This document shows positions 1-9,045 of a stretch of DNA of 48,154 nucleotides, piece after piece. This DNA comes from Dysgonamonadaceae bacterium (GTDB taxonomy: Bacteria > Bacteroidota > Bacteroidia > Bacteroidales > Azobacteroidaceae): NCBI GenBank assembly GCA_031270075.1, contig JAISYG010000081.1, positions 1 through 48,154 of the forward strand, read 5' to 3'. Position 1 is the stretch's first letter; the number at the start of each line of letters is the position of its first letter. The position numbers and the translations under genes were made by a program. Under the pieces are notes generated by a model. It had not been told where the DNA came from. It worked only from the letters and a program-made list of their open reading frames with translations, and ran no database searches.

Positions 1-441
1 ATTTGGAATACTGAGGCCAGTATGTGGAATACTGAGGCCAGTATTTGGAATACTGAGGCCAGTATGTGGAATACTGAGGCCAGTATTTGGAATACTGAGG
101 CCAGTATTTGGAATACTGACGTCAGTATTTGGAATACTGACGTCAGTATTTGGACTACTGACGTCAGTATTTGGACTACTGACGTCAGTATTTGGACTAC
201 TGAAGACAATATTCGGAATACTGAGGACAATATTCGGAATACTGAAGACAATATTTGGAATACTGAAGACAATATTCGGAATACTGAAGACAATATTTGG
301 AATACTGAAGACAGTATTCGGAATACTGAAGACAGTATTTGGAATACTGAAGACAATATTCGGAATACTGAAGACAGTATTTGGAATACTGAAGACAATA
401 TTTGGAATACTGAAGACAATATTCGGAATACTGAAGACAGT
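1..441. repeat. 21-bp tandem repeat array, 21 units, truncated by window start; consensus ATTYGGAATACTGARGNCARY
   Basis: Direct reading: 21 consecutive 21-bp units (1-21, 22-42 ... 421-441). Units at 106-147 contain the perfect 18-bp palindrome AATACTGACGTCAGTATT once joined to the next unit. Confidence 0.97.
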
Positions 442-576
442 ATCGGGACTGTTGCCCCTTTTCAATGAAGAATGATGAATGAAAAAGTAAGCATTGTCCC
501 TTCTGCCGTCTTAATTTTTCCTTCTTCATGCTTTCTTGTCCATTAATAATTGTTAATTGTCCACTATTAATTATTA

Positions 577-609
577 ATTGTCAATTATTAATTAATTAAC
601 GTATCTTTG
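577..609 (+). promoter_or_regulatory. Bacteroidetes-type promoter upstream of uvrD/pcrA (ATTG 577-580, N21, TATCTTTG 602-609)
   Basis: TTG/-33 and TAnnTTTG/-7 motifs with 21-nt spacing, 21 nt before the ATG at 631. Confidence 0.55.
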
Positions 610-630
610 TGCGATCATAAAGCAAGAGAG

Positions 631-2910
631 ATGGCAGATTTTTTAAACGAGTTAAATGAGGTTCAGCGCAGCGCAGTTACAGACGTAGAGGGTGCATCGC
701 TGATTATTGCGGGCGCCGGTTCCGGCAAAACGCGCGTGCTTACCTACCGCATCGCTTACCTGCTGTCGCAGGGCGTTGCTCCGGACAATATCCTTGCGTT
801 GACCTTTACCAGAAAGGCGGCCAGGGAGATGAAGGAGCGCATTGCGAAGCTGGTGGGAGAGGAGCAGGTGCGCCGCCTGTGGATGGGTACTTTTCATTCT
901 GTTTTTGCGCGTATCCTGCGCTACGAAGCGGAAGCCGCCGGCTATCCTTCCAATTATACGATATACGATACGCAGGACGCCCGCAACGTGATCAAGCAAA
1001 TCGTTAAGGAGATGAAGCTGGATGACAATGTTTACAAGGCAAAAGATTTGTACCACTGCATTTCTGCCGCCAAGAACAATCTTATTACGGCTGAGTCCTA
1101 TTTTTCCAACAACATTCTTGTCCAGCGGGACAAGGATGTACGGCGTCCCCTGACGGGCTATATCTACCGCGTATATGCCCAGCGGTGCCTGAAAGCCGGC
1201 GCTATGGACTACGACGATATTCTTTTGAATACCACTAAGCTTTTTCGCAATCATCCCGAGGTGCTGGATAAATACCAGCTTCGTTTCCATTATATTCTGG
1301 TGGACGAATATCAGGATACCAACGCGGCGCAGTACATGATCGTGCGAAAGCTTGCGCAGCAGCGGGGCAATGTCTGCGTGGTGGGCGACGACGCACAAAG
1401 CATCTATTCTTTTCGCGGCGCCCGTATCGAGAATATCCTGAACTTCAGGAAGGATTATCCGGATTATAAGATTTTCAAGCTGGAACGGAACTACCGTTCG
1501 ACGAAGACGATTGTGAATGCGGCCAACACGCTGATTGAGAAAAACCGGAACCGTATCGACAAGCGGGTTTTCTCCGAGAACACGCGGGGCGAGCCTATCA
1601 ACGTGTTTCAGCCGCTCTCCGACCAGGAGGAGGGCTACAGGGTAGCGGCGTCTATCGTGGAGACGCAGGCGCGGCTACAGCTGATGTATAAGGATTTTGC
1701 TATTTTGTCGCGTACCAACGCGCAGTCGAGGATTTTTGAAGAAGCGCTGCGCAAATTAGACATTCCTTATACGATTTTCGGCGGTCCTTCGTTTTATGAG
1801 CGGAAGGAGGTGAAAGATGTGCTGGCCTACGGCAAGCTGTTGATGAATCCGAGGGACGACGAGGCTTTCAGGCGCATCGTCAATGTGCCGATGCGCGGCA
1901 TTGGCGCTGCCACCATTGGTCGGATAGAAGAAGCGTCCGTTGCCAACAGCCTGCCGTTGTGGGAAGTTGCCGTTCGGGCGGATGAGCTGTTGCCCGACCT
2001 TCCGACAGGCACACGCACCAAGTTGCAGCGTTTTGTGGCTTTCATGAATGGCTTCGCCGGCGACCTTACGGAACTGAATGCCTACGAGCTGCTGCACCGC
2101 GTGGTAACGGCTTCGGGCATTATCACCTCGCTGCAGGCGGAGAACACGCCAGAAAACATCAGCCGCCTGCAAAATATCGAAGAGCTGCTGAACGGCATCC
2201 GCGAATTTGTGGAGGAGAACGGCGATGATACGGGCATGGTGACGCTGGAACAGTATCTTTCCGACATTTCATTGCTCACTGCCGTGGATCAGTCGGGCAA
2301 AGCGACGGACAGCGTGGCGGTGATGACCATACATTCCGCGAAAGGGCTGGAGTTTGAAGTGGTATATATCGTTGGTCTGGAAGAGAATCTTTTTCCTTCG
2401 CCGATGGCCATCGGTTCCCAGCAGGAGCTGGAAGAGGAACGCCGGCTTTTCTACGTGGCGCTGACGCGCGCGCGCCGCAACGTTTTTTTGAGCTACGCCG
2501 GCACCCGTTTCAGGTGGGGTTTGCTGCATCCGGCATCGCCCAGCCGTTTTCTTGACGAGATTGATGCGCAATACCTCGATTTTCCTGACGGTCGCCGCGT
2601 GCCGGTGATGCCGCGCCAGAAGAAGCCTGTTTTTATGGCTTCCTCCGGTCGCAATTCCCAGCAGGACGCCGACGGACAAAGCCGTATGGTTCCCGTGAAC
2701 AGGGCGCGGACGTCATCTTCCGATCCTGCCGCGGCAGCCGGCGACGCCGACAGGATCCGACCCGGCATGACGGTGGAACATCAGCGGTTCGGTCGCGGCG
2801 AAGTGATCGCTATGGAAGGCAAAGGAGCCAGCGCCAGGGTGGAGATCCAGTTCGGCGAAGCAGGCCGGAAACTGCTGCTGCTGAAATTTGCACAGCTGAA
2901 AATCGTGTGA
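631..2910 (+). CDS. pcrA: ATP-dependent DNA helicase, UvrD/PcrA family
   Basis: Walker A AGAGSGKT, VDEYQDTN, QSIYSFRGA, LERNYRST and LTRAR motifs. ORF start moved to the internal ATG 631 (MADFLNELNEVQ) because the promoter -7 box covers the earlier start. Confidence 0.95.
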   Translation: MADFLNELNEVQRSAVTDVEGASLIIAGAGSGKTRVLTYRIAYLLSQGVAPDNILALTFTRKAAREMKERIAKLVGEEQVRRLWMGTFHSVFARILRYEAEAAGYPSNYTIYDTQDARNVIKQIVKEMKLDDNVYKAKDLYHCISAAKNNLITAESYFSNNILVQRDKDVRRPLTGYIYRVYAQRCLKAGAMDYDDILLNTTKLFRNHPEVLDKYQLRFHYILVDEYQDTNAAQYMIVRKLAQQRGNVCVVGDDAQSIYSFRGARIENILNFRKDYPDYKIFKLERNYRSTKTIVNAANTLIEKNRNRIDKRVFSENTRGEPINVFQPLSDQEEGYRVAASIVETQARLQLMYKDFAILSRTNAQSRIFEEALRKLDIPYTIFGGPSFYERKEVKDVLAYGKLLMNPRDDEAFRRIVNVPMRGIGAATIGRIEEASVANSLPLWEVAVRADELLPDLPTGTRTKLQRFVAFMNGFAGDLTELNAYELLHRVVTASGIITSLQAENTPENISRLQNIEELLNGIREFVEENGDDTGMVTLEQYLSDISLLTAVDQSGKATDSVAVMTIHSAKGLEFEVVYIVGLEENLFPSPMAIGSQQELEEERRLFYVALTRARRNVFLSYAGTRFRWGLLHPASPSRFLDEIDAQYLDFPDGRRVPVMPRQKKPVFMASSGRNSQQDADGQSRMVPVNRARTSSSDPAAAAGDADRIRPGMTVEHQRFGRGEVIAMEGKGASARVEIQFGEAGRKLLLLKFAQLKIV

Positions 2911-3069
2911 ACAGCACCTCTTGTTGCTACCGAAAAAAGGAGGTATTCGGATGAATTTTGGCGTTGCCTTTTTTCATTCGGATAAAAACATGTATCTTTG
3001 TCTTTTCGTTGCCCCCGTGAAAATGTTGAAACAGGAGGCAACATTTATATGGAGTAATAAAGAGAGAAG

Positions 3070-3852
3070 ATGTCGAAAGTAATCGCTTTAGCCAATCAAA
3101 AAGGGGGAGTGGGCAAAACCACTACCGCCATCAATCTGGCTGCCAGCTTGGCAGTATTAGACAAAAACGTTCTGCTGATAGACGCCGATCCGCAAGCAAA
3201 TGCTACGTCGGGTTTGGGCTTTGATGCGCAGAAAATTGAAACCAGTATTTACGAGTGTATCATTGATCATGCCGATCCGAAGGGGGCCATCCTGAAATGC
3301 GAATCGCCGGAACTTTCCCGCCTGCATCTTATTCCGTCGCACATTGATTTGGTAGGCGCTGAGATTGAGATCATCAACATTCCTAAGCGGGAGTTTATCC
3401 TGCGGGGCATCATCGGCGAGGTGAAAGACGACTATGATTACGTGCTGATAGACTGTTCGCCTTCGCTGGGTCTGATTACCGCCAATGCGTTGACGGCGGC
3501 CGACTCGGTGATGATCCCCGTTCAATGCGAATATTTTGCGCTCGAAGGGCTTGGCAAGCTTCTCAACACTACCAGGCTGATACAGTCGAGCACCAATCCG
3601 AATTTGGAGATCGAAGGTTTTCTGCTTACGATGTACGACTCGCGTACCAGCCTGAGCAAGCTGGTGGTGGAAGAGGTTACGCGCCATTTCCAACAGTTAG
3701 TGCTGAAAACCATCATTCATCGGAACGTGAAGATCAGCGAAGCGCCCAGCTACGGCAAGCCGGTGATTCTTTACGAGGCCAAATCGCCCGGCGCGCTCAG
3801 CTACATGCATCTGGCCGACGAGCTGATCCGGAAAAACGAAACTTACAAGTAA
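3070..3852 (+). CDS. parA: ParA/Soj family chromosome-partitioning ATPase
   Basis: MSKVIALANQKGGVGKTTTAINLAASLA deviant Walker A; DADPQANATSGLG; followed by parB. Confidence 0.96.
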   Translation: MSKVIALANQKGGVGKTTTAINLAASLAVLDKNVLLIDADPQANATSGLGFDAQKIETSIYECIIDHADPKGAILKCESPELSRLHLIPSHIDLVGAEIEIINIPKREFILRGIIGEVKDDYDYVLIDCSPSLGLITANALTAADSVMIPVQCEYFALEGLGKLLNTTRLIQSSTNPNLEIEGFLLTMYDSRTSLSKLVVEEVTRHFQQLVLKTIIHRNVKISEAPSYGKPVILYEAKSPGALSYMHLADELIRKNETYK

Positions 3853-3870
3853 TCATTCAAAAAAATACCT

Positions 3871-4797
3871 ATGGCAAAACATTTGGGAAGAGGCATAGAT
3901 TCAATTATTCCGAATCCGATAACCAGCCATCCCGCAGTGAGTCCGACAAGCGACATTGCGTTGACGAGCATCGTCGCCAATTCGTCCAATCCCCGCACTT
4001 TTTTCGACCAGGAGACGCTGGAAGAACTGGCGGACTCTATCCGTCAGGTAGGGATCATCCAGCCTGTTACCGTTCGCGAGTTGGACGGCAAATACCAGCT
4101 TATTTCGGGAGAGCGGCGCTACCGTGCGGCGCAGTTGGCAGGCCTGAAGGAGATACCTGCCTTTATTCGGAAGATCGGCGACGACGATCTGCTGAAACTT
4201 GCGCTGCTGGAAAATATCCAGCGCGACGATCTCAATGCCATTGACATTGCTATTAGCTACCGGAGAATGATCGACGAGCTGTCGCTCACGCAGGAGGAAG
4301 TGAGCCGGCAAGTGAGCAAAAAACGCTCTACCGTTGCCAATTACCTGCGCCTGCTGAAACTGCCGGCAGAAGTACAGCTGGCGCTCCGGCAGGGCGACAT
4401 CGAGATGGGACACGCCCGGTCGATGGTCAATATCGACGATCCCGCTTTCCTGTTGCAGCTGCTCAACGACATTGTTGAGGGCGCATTGTCCGTGCGTCAG
4501 GTGGAAAGGATGGTACGGCAGCACACGCATCCGGCGGAACCGGAGATTTCGAAAACCCCGGACGCCACGGATGACATTCCGGACAAAGTCGTTTTCACCG
4601 ACCCCCAACCGCCGACCGTTATTCCCGACAACGAGCCTGAACCTTTGCGCGAATGGCTGAGCCGCTATTTCAGCGCGAAAGTAGATCTGAAAAGAGACGC
4701 TTCCACCGGCGCGGGACGTATCACGATTCATTTTCGCACCGATGACGAGTTTAAATATATCCTGCAGATGGCGGAAAAAATGGTTGAAAATGGATAA
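3871..4797 (+). CDS. parB: ParB/Spo0J family partition protein
   Basis: LGRGIDSIIPN N-terminus; ISGERRYRAAQLAGL ParB box; LLENIQRDDLNAI; HTH LTQEEVSRQVSKKRSTVANYLRLLKLP. Confidence 0.96.
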   Translation: MAKHLGRGIDSIIPNPITSHPAVSPTSDIALTSIVANSSNPRTFFDQETLEELADSIRQVGIIQPVTVRELDGKYQLISGERRYRAAQLAGLKEIPAFIRKIGDDDLLKLALLENIQRDDLNAIDIAISYRRMIDELSLTQEEVSRQVSKKRSTVANYLRLLKLPAEVQLALRQGDIEMGHARSMVNIDDPAFLLQLLNDIVEGALSVRQVERMVRQHTHPAEPEISKTPDATDDIPDKVVFTDPQPPTVIPDNEPEPLREWLSRYFSAKVDLKRDASTGAGRITIHFRTDDEFKYILQMAEKMVENG

Positions 4798-5452
4798 CGC
4801 CGTCAAGACCGGTTTGTTTTTTTTCTTTTGTTTGTCGCTGAGCCTGTCCATACGCGGGCAAGAGCAGGCAACGCCTTTGGATTCGCTGGCCACTTTTCAG
4901 GTGGAGCAGTCTAACCTGATCCTGACCGTCGATACAACCGTTGTAGCTCATGAGCAGCCTGCCGATTCCCTTTATTTCGTCAACAAGCCCATTCCGGCGA
5001 AAGCGGCTATCATGTCGGCGGTATTGCCCGGTTTGGGGCAGATCTACAACCGCAAATACTGGAAAGTGCCCATTGCCTACGCACTTATTGGCGCATCGGT
5101 TTATTTTCTCATTCGCACCCAAAACGATTTTCAACGCTACCGGAGAGCTTACATCGACTTGAAAGACGGCGACCCGTACAGCAACTTCCATAAAAAGCTG
5201 AATATTCCGTCCTATTATAATGAAGAGCAATATATCACCTCCTATAAAGACGGCTACAGAAGATACCGCGACTGGGCTATCATTGCGGTAGTGATTACCT
5301 ATCTGATGAACGTGGTGGACGCTAACGTTGACGCACATCTGTTTGATTACAGTATTGACGACAATATCTCTTTTCATGCAAAACCACATTTTTTCAAGGA
5401 TAATATAACCGATTCACCAAAATTTAACTTAACTTTGTGTTTTTCTTTTTAA
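4790..5452 (+). CDS. DUF5683-type membrane protein typically downstream of parB in Bacteroidetes
   Basis: Signal peptide and AAIMSAVLPGLGQIYNRKYWKVPIAYALIGASVYF motif; start ATG 4790 overlaps the parB stop by 8 nt. Confidence 0.75.
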   Translation: MDNAVKTGLFFFFCLSLSLSIRGQEQATPLDSLATFQVEQSNLILTVDTTVVAHEQPADSLYFVNKPIPAKAAIMSAVLPGLGQIYNRKYWKVPIAYALIGASVYFLIRTQNDFQRYRRAYIDLKDGDPYSNFHKKLNIPSYYNEEQYITSYKDGYRRYRDWAIIAVVITYLMNVVDANVDAHLFDYSIDDNISFHAKPHFFKDNITDSPKFNLTLCFSF

Positions 5453-5470
5453 TGTATCAATAGATAATTA

Positions 5471-6961
5471 ATGTTGCGTAGAAGTTATTTCATAGTCTTG
5501 CTGGCTTTGCCTCTCGCCGTTTTGGCGCAGCAACCGGCCGTCAACGATTCGATTTCCGACAGTATTCTATATGAGAATGTTGACAGTTTGCTGCAACCGG
5601 GCAGTCAGTGGCCGGTGTCCACAGGCAACGACTCCATCATTGTGGACAATGCCAACGACGAGCTGTCCTTTTCGCCGGAATTGCATGATTCCGTTTATAT
5701 CGAAAGGTTGAAACGCCTGCCTTCACTGGTCAATCTTACTTATAACAATGTAGTAAGAAACTATATACGCGCCTACACCATACGCAACAAGGCGAAAGTG
5801 GAAATAATGCTTGGCCTGCAGTCGTATTATTTTCCGATGATTGAAGAGGTGCTGGACATGTATGGATTGCCGCTTGAGCTGAAATACATGGCCGTCATCG
5901 AATCCGCCCTCAATCCCCGCGCCGTTTCGCGAATGGGCGCCACCGGGATGTGGCAGTTTATGCTGGGCACCGGTCGCGTATATAAGTTGCAGATCAACAC
6001 CTTTGTGGATGAACGTCGCGATCCGTTCCTTGCCACACATGCCGCTGCCAAATATCTGAAAGATCTCTACAATACTTTCAACGACTGGGTGCTGGTGATT
6101 GCCGCCTACAACTGTGGCGCCGGCAACGTGAACAAAGCCATCAGGCGTTCGGGCGGGAAAACTTCCTACTGGGATATTTACCCTTACCTGCCGCGCGAAA
6201 CGAGAGGTTACGTACCTGCCTACATCGGCGCTACCTATGCCATGAATTACTACGGGGAACACCATATCACGCCTCGTTATGTCGATGTTCCGCCACCGGC
6301 CGATACGGTTGTTGTGAGAAAAAACGTCAACCTGGCTCAGGTGTCCGAAATTCTGAATATTCCTTTGCAGCAGTTGCGCGACCTCAACCCCCAGTATCGC
6401 CGCGAGATACTGCCCGGCAACGCCTCTCCCTGCATTCTTCGGCTGCCGGAGGCCTATACCGTGCAGTTCATCGATTTTCAAGATACCATCTATCGCCACA
6501 AAGCCAACCTGTACCTGAGCAACTCATTTAAGGTGATGGAACCCGCAGGCCGTGCTCCCTTCAACAGAAGCAGCGTGGCCGGAAAGGACAAGATATACCA
6601 TACCATCCGGTCGGGCGAGAACCTGGGATCCATTGCTGCCTACTACGGAGTCAACGTCAATGACTTGAAAGAGTGGAACGATCTTTATTCTTCACGAATC
6701 ATCGCCGGGAAAAAGCTGGTGGTTTATCTGAAAAAGCCGGCTGCAAAACCGGTTGTCCGCAGCACGACAAGCGCTGCGCCGCCGCCGCCTCCGGAAAACA
6801 CGTCCGCCATGGGTAACGGAATCGTTTATACCGTCAAATCGGGCGACACCCTGTGGGATATTGCACAATCCTACGGCGTGTCCGACAAGGAGATCATGAA
6901 ATGGAACAATCTGTCGAAAACCGGCATACGACCGGGAATGAAACTTAAAATCATACAATGA
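5471..6961 (+). CDS. Lytic murein transglycosylase (MltD-like SLT domain) with two LysM domains
   Basis: SLT motifs ESALNPRAVSRMGATGMWQFM and VIAAYNCGAGNVNKAI; LysM repeats YHTIRSGENLGSIAAYYGV and YTVKSGDTLWDIAQSYGV. Confidence 0.93.
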   Translation: MLRRSYFIVLLALPLAVLAQQPAVNDSISDSILYENVDSLLQPGSQWPVSTGNDSIIVDNANDELSFSPELHDSVYIERLKRLPSLVNLTYNNVVRNYIRAYTIRNKAKVEIMLGLQSYYFPMIEEVLDMYGLPLELKYMAVIESALNPRAVSRMGATGMWQFMLGTGRVYKLQINTFVDERRDPFLATHAAAKYLKDLYNTFNDWVLVIAAYNCGAGNVNKAIRRSGGKTSYWDIYPYLPRETRGYVPAYIGATYAMNYYGEHHITPRYVDVPPPADTVVVRKNVNLAQVSEILNIPLQQLRDLNPQYRREILPGNASPCILRLPEAYTVQFIDFQDTIYRHKANLYLSNSFKVMEPAGRAPFNRSSVAGKDKIYHTIRSGENLGSIAAYYGVNVNDLKEWNDLYSSRIIAGKKLVVYLKKPAAKPVVRSTTSAAPPPPPENTSAMGNGIVYTVKSGDTLWDIAQSYGVSDKEIMKWNNLSKTGIRPGMKLKIIQ

Positions 6962-6962
6962 A

Positions 6963-7352
6963 ATGGAAAACATTCGTATTGAAAAAACAGCGAAATCTCC
7001 GTTGATTGTTATGAAAACCGGGTATATCGGGATGAAAGGACGCTCTATTCCCCAAAATTCAAAACAACTGTACAAGCCCTGTTTCGAGTGGGTTGCAGCA
7101 TACATCCAGCACCCGGCGCCGCTAACCATCGTGGAGATTTTTTTCGAATATGTGGATACCTCATCCATCCGTTGTGTGGTGGATCTCCTCTCCCTGCTCG
7201 AGTCCAACCTGAAAAAAGAAAAGATCGAAGTCGTCTGGTATTATGAACAATACGACGACGACCTGCACGAGTTGGGTACCTACATCCAGACCTTCATCAA
7301 AGTACCTTTCAAATATGTGATGGTAGCAGAAGATCAGGAAATCAACATGTAA
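6963..7352 (+). CDS. SiaC/DUF1987-like small regulatory protein
   Basis: 129 aa; IEKTAKSPLIVMKTGYIGMKGRSIPQN and EYVDTSSIRCVVDLLSLLE resemble the DUF1987 (SiaC) family. Confidence 0.65.
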   Translation: MENIRIEKTAKSPLIVMKTGYIGMKGRSIPQNSKQLYKPCFEWVAAYIQHPAPLTIVEIFFEYVDTSSIRCVVDLLSLLESNLKKEKIEVVWYYEQYDDDLHELGTYIQTFIKVPFKYVMVAEDQEINM

Positions 7353-7379
7353 TTTTTAAACTTTATAATAATTTTTCCA

Positions 7380-7799
7380 ATGACAGGTAATCAAACCTTT
7401 ACTATTATTAAGCCCTGTGCCGTAAAAAGAGGTCACACAGGCGCTATTTTGGCCGATATCCAACAGGCGGGATTCAAGATTTCCGCCATGAAATATCTGC
7501 AAATGACCGTTACACAAGCCGAAGCATTTTACGGTATCCACAAGGAACGCCCGTTTTTTGCCGACCTTGTGCAGTTTATGACATCAGGCCCTGTTGTGGT
7601 AGCCATTTTGATTCGTGAAAATGCTGTAGAAGAATACCGGAAACTGATCGGAGCTACCAACCCCGCCAACGCCGCCGCTGGTACCATCCGAAAAAAATAC
7701 GCCCTCAATGTACAGGAAAATGCCGTACACGGCTCGGACAGCGACGAAAACGCCATTGTGGAATCCGGCTTTTTCTTCTCTCAATGCGAACGTTTTTAA
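7380..7799 (+). CDS. ndk: Nucleoside-diphosphate kinase
   Basis: [13 protein letters not shown]; active-site [16 protein letters not shown]. Confidence 0.95.
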   Translation: MTGNQTFTIIKPCAVKRGHTGAILADIQQAGFKISAMKYLQMTVTQAEAFYGIHKERPFFADLVQFMTSGPVVVAILIRENAVEEYRKLIGATNPANAAAGTIRKKYALNVQENAVHGSDSDENAIVESGFFFSQCERF

Positions 7800-7907
7800 C
7801 AGCTGGTATTTTTTTTTGATAGAATGAACAACGTATTTGTAAACATACTATTTTTGTAATTTATTTTTATATTTCATAAAATCAACGAACTCAAAAATTA
7901 AAATCAC

Positions 7908-8852
7908 ATGACAAACAGACGTAATTTTCTCAAAGCGTCCCTGGCGATCGCCGGAGGATTTGCGGGCGGAAGCCTGCTTTCGTCCTGCAATGGCGGCGGC
8001 AGCAGAAGCGCACCCCAAAAAGTAATTGGGCTACAACTCTATTCCCTGCGTGACGAAATCAAAGAACTCGGCATTCGGAAAGTACTTGAAATCGTAGCCC
8101 AAATAGGCTACACCAATCTGGAAACAGCCGGTTACGGCGATGGCAAGCTGTACGGACTGGATCCGGCAGAGCTGAAAAAAATCGTGAGCGATCTGGGCAT
8201 GAAACTCAGCAGTTCGCACCTGAGCCGCAACATCAGCGACAACCACGATGCCGATATGGCATGGTGGCAAACCGCTCTCGAAGCACACGTTGCCGCAGGC
8301 ATGACCTACATGATCATGCCGTCGTCGCCCTTGCGCGGTGAAGGCGCTACGCTGGACAATGTAAAACGCTACGGCGAATACTTCAGCGAAATCGGGCAAA
8401 TGACACTGGGCGCCAGCATCAAGTTCGGATACCACAACCACAATTTCGAATTTGAAAACAAAATCGACGAAGTGCCTGTATATGACCTGCTGATCGAAAA
8501 CTCCAGCCCCGACCATGTCATCTTCCAAAATGACGTTTACTGGACGCAGCGGGGAGGATATAATCCGGTGGATTACCTGAAAAAATATCCCCAACGGATA
8601 CAGGTATTGCATATCAAAGACGAAACGGCCATCGGCGCCAGCGGAACGGTGGACTTCAAAGCCATCTTCGAGCAGGCTTATGCCAACGGCACCATCAAAG
8701 ACTGGTATGTGGAAGTGGAACGCTACGACGAACCGACTCCGGAAGAAGCAAAGACAATTGCCGGCAAATTGAAGCTGAAGACGCTTACCAACAGCGTCGC
8801 CGACGTTCAAAAAAGCTACGACTTCCTCGCCTCCGCCGATTATGTAAAATAG
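7908..8852 (+). CDS. Sugar phosphate isomerase/epimerase-like TIM-barrel protein, Tat/lipoprotein signal
   Basis: Tat signal TNRRNFLKASLAIAGGFAGGSLLSSCN; IGLQLYSLRDEI; YHNHNFEF; LHIKDE motifs of the AP_endonuc_2 fold. Confidence 0.88.
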   Translation: MTNRRNFLKASLAIAGGFAGGSLLSSCNGGGSRSAPQKVIGLQLYSLRDEIKELGIRKVLEIVAQIGYTNLETAGYGDGKLYGLDPAELKKIVSDLGMKLSSSHLSRNISDNHDADMAWWQTALEAHVAAGMTYMIMPSSPLRGEGATLDNVKRYGEYFSEIGQMTLGASIKFGYHNHNFEFENKIDEVPVYDLLIENSSPDHVIFQNDVYWTQRGGYNPVDYLKKYPQRIQVLHIKDETAIGASGTVDFKAIFEQAYANGTIKDWYVEVERYDEPTPEEAKTIAGKLKLKTLTNSVADVQKSYDFLASADYVK

Positions 8853-8883
8853 GCAGAAGCACAACAATCGTAACACGATGTAA

Positions 8884-8917
8884 AAGGTTTACCGGAACAA
8901 ATTTTCCGGTAAACCTT
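8884..8917 (+). terminator. Strong stem-loop after the epimerase gene (AAGGTTTACCGGAA - caaatt - TTCCGGTAAACCTT)
   Basis: Perfect 14-bp stem with 6-nt loop, 32 nt after the stop codon. No long U-tract, so the mode of termination is uncertain. Confidence 0.65.
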
Positions 8918-8922
8918 GTTAT

Positions 8923-8994
8923 GGCCTCATAGTTCAAGGGATAGAACGGAAGTTTCCTAAACTTCAGATTCGCGTTCGAGTCGCGGTGGGGCTA
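8923..8994 (+). tRNA. tRNA-Arg (anticodon CCT)
   Basis: Acceptor GGCCTCA/TGGGGCT; anticodon arm GAAGT-TTCCTAA-ACTTC; T arm TCGCG-TTCGAGT-CGCGG; no encoded CCA. Confidence 0.9.
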
Positions 8995-9045
8995 CATGGT
9001 AATCACCATATTTTAATAAAATTTAAATTTAAAACCGATTTTATC

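Noticed and set aside
22-468. 148-aa ORF of IWNTEDN/IWNTEAS heptads (and antisense ORF 197..529) as a real protein
   Set aside because: The 21-bp unit keeps several frames open automatically; no ribosome site, signal peptide or unique domain, and the array runs off the window. Treated as a DNA repeat.
577-609. parS site near parAB
   Set aside because: No 16-bp TGTTNCACGTGAAACA-like palindrome was seen in the window; the 21-bp array palindrome is unrelated in sequence.
652-1398. Antisense ORFs over conserved genes (652..1398 -, 3901..4893 -, 9514..10323 -, 10894..11703 -, and similar)
   Set aside because: Shadow ORFs opposite strongly supported CDSs; low-complexity or His/Arg/Gln-rich composition without recognisable motifs.
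3525-4244. 239-aa ORF overlapping parA and parB in another frame
   Set aside because: Spans two well-supported genes out of frame; its peptide has no domain features.
8986-9045. ORF-track start of the GH78 gene at 8986
   Set aside because: It overlaps the tRNA-Arg 3' end; the lipoprotein signal starts at ATG 9046.
8923-9045. tRNA-Arg as an attachment site for a PUL-bearing mobile element
   Set aside because: I found no direct repeat of the tRNA 3' end downstream and no integrase in the window.
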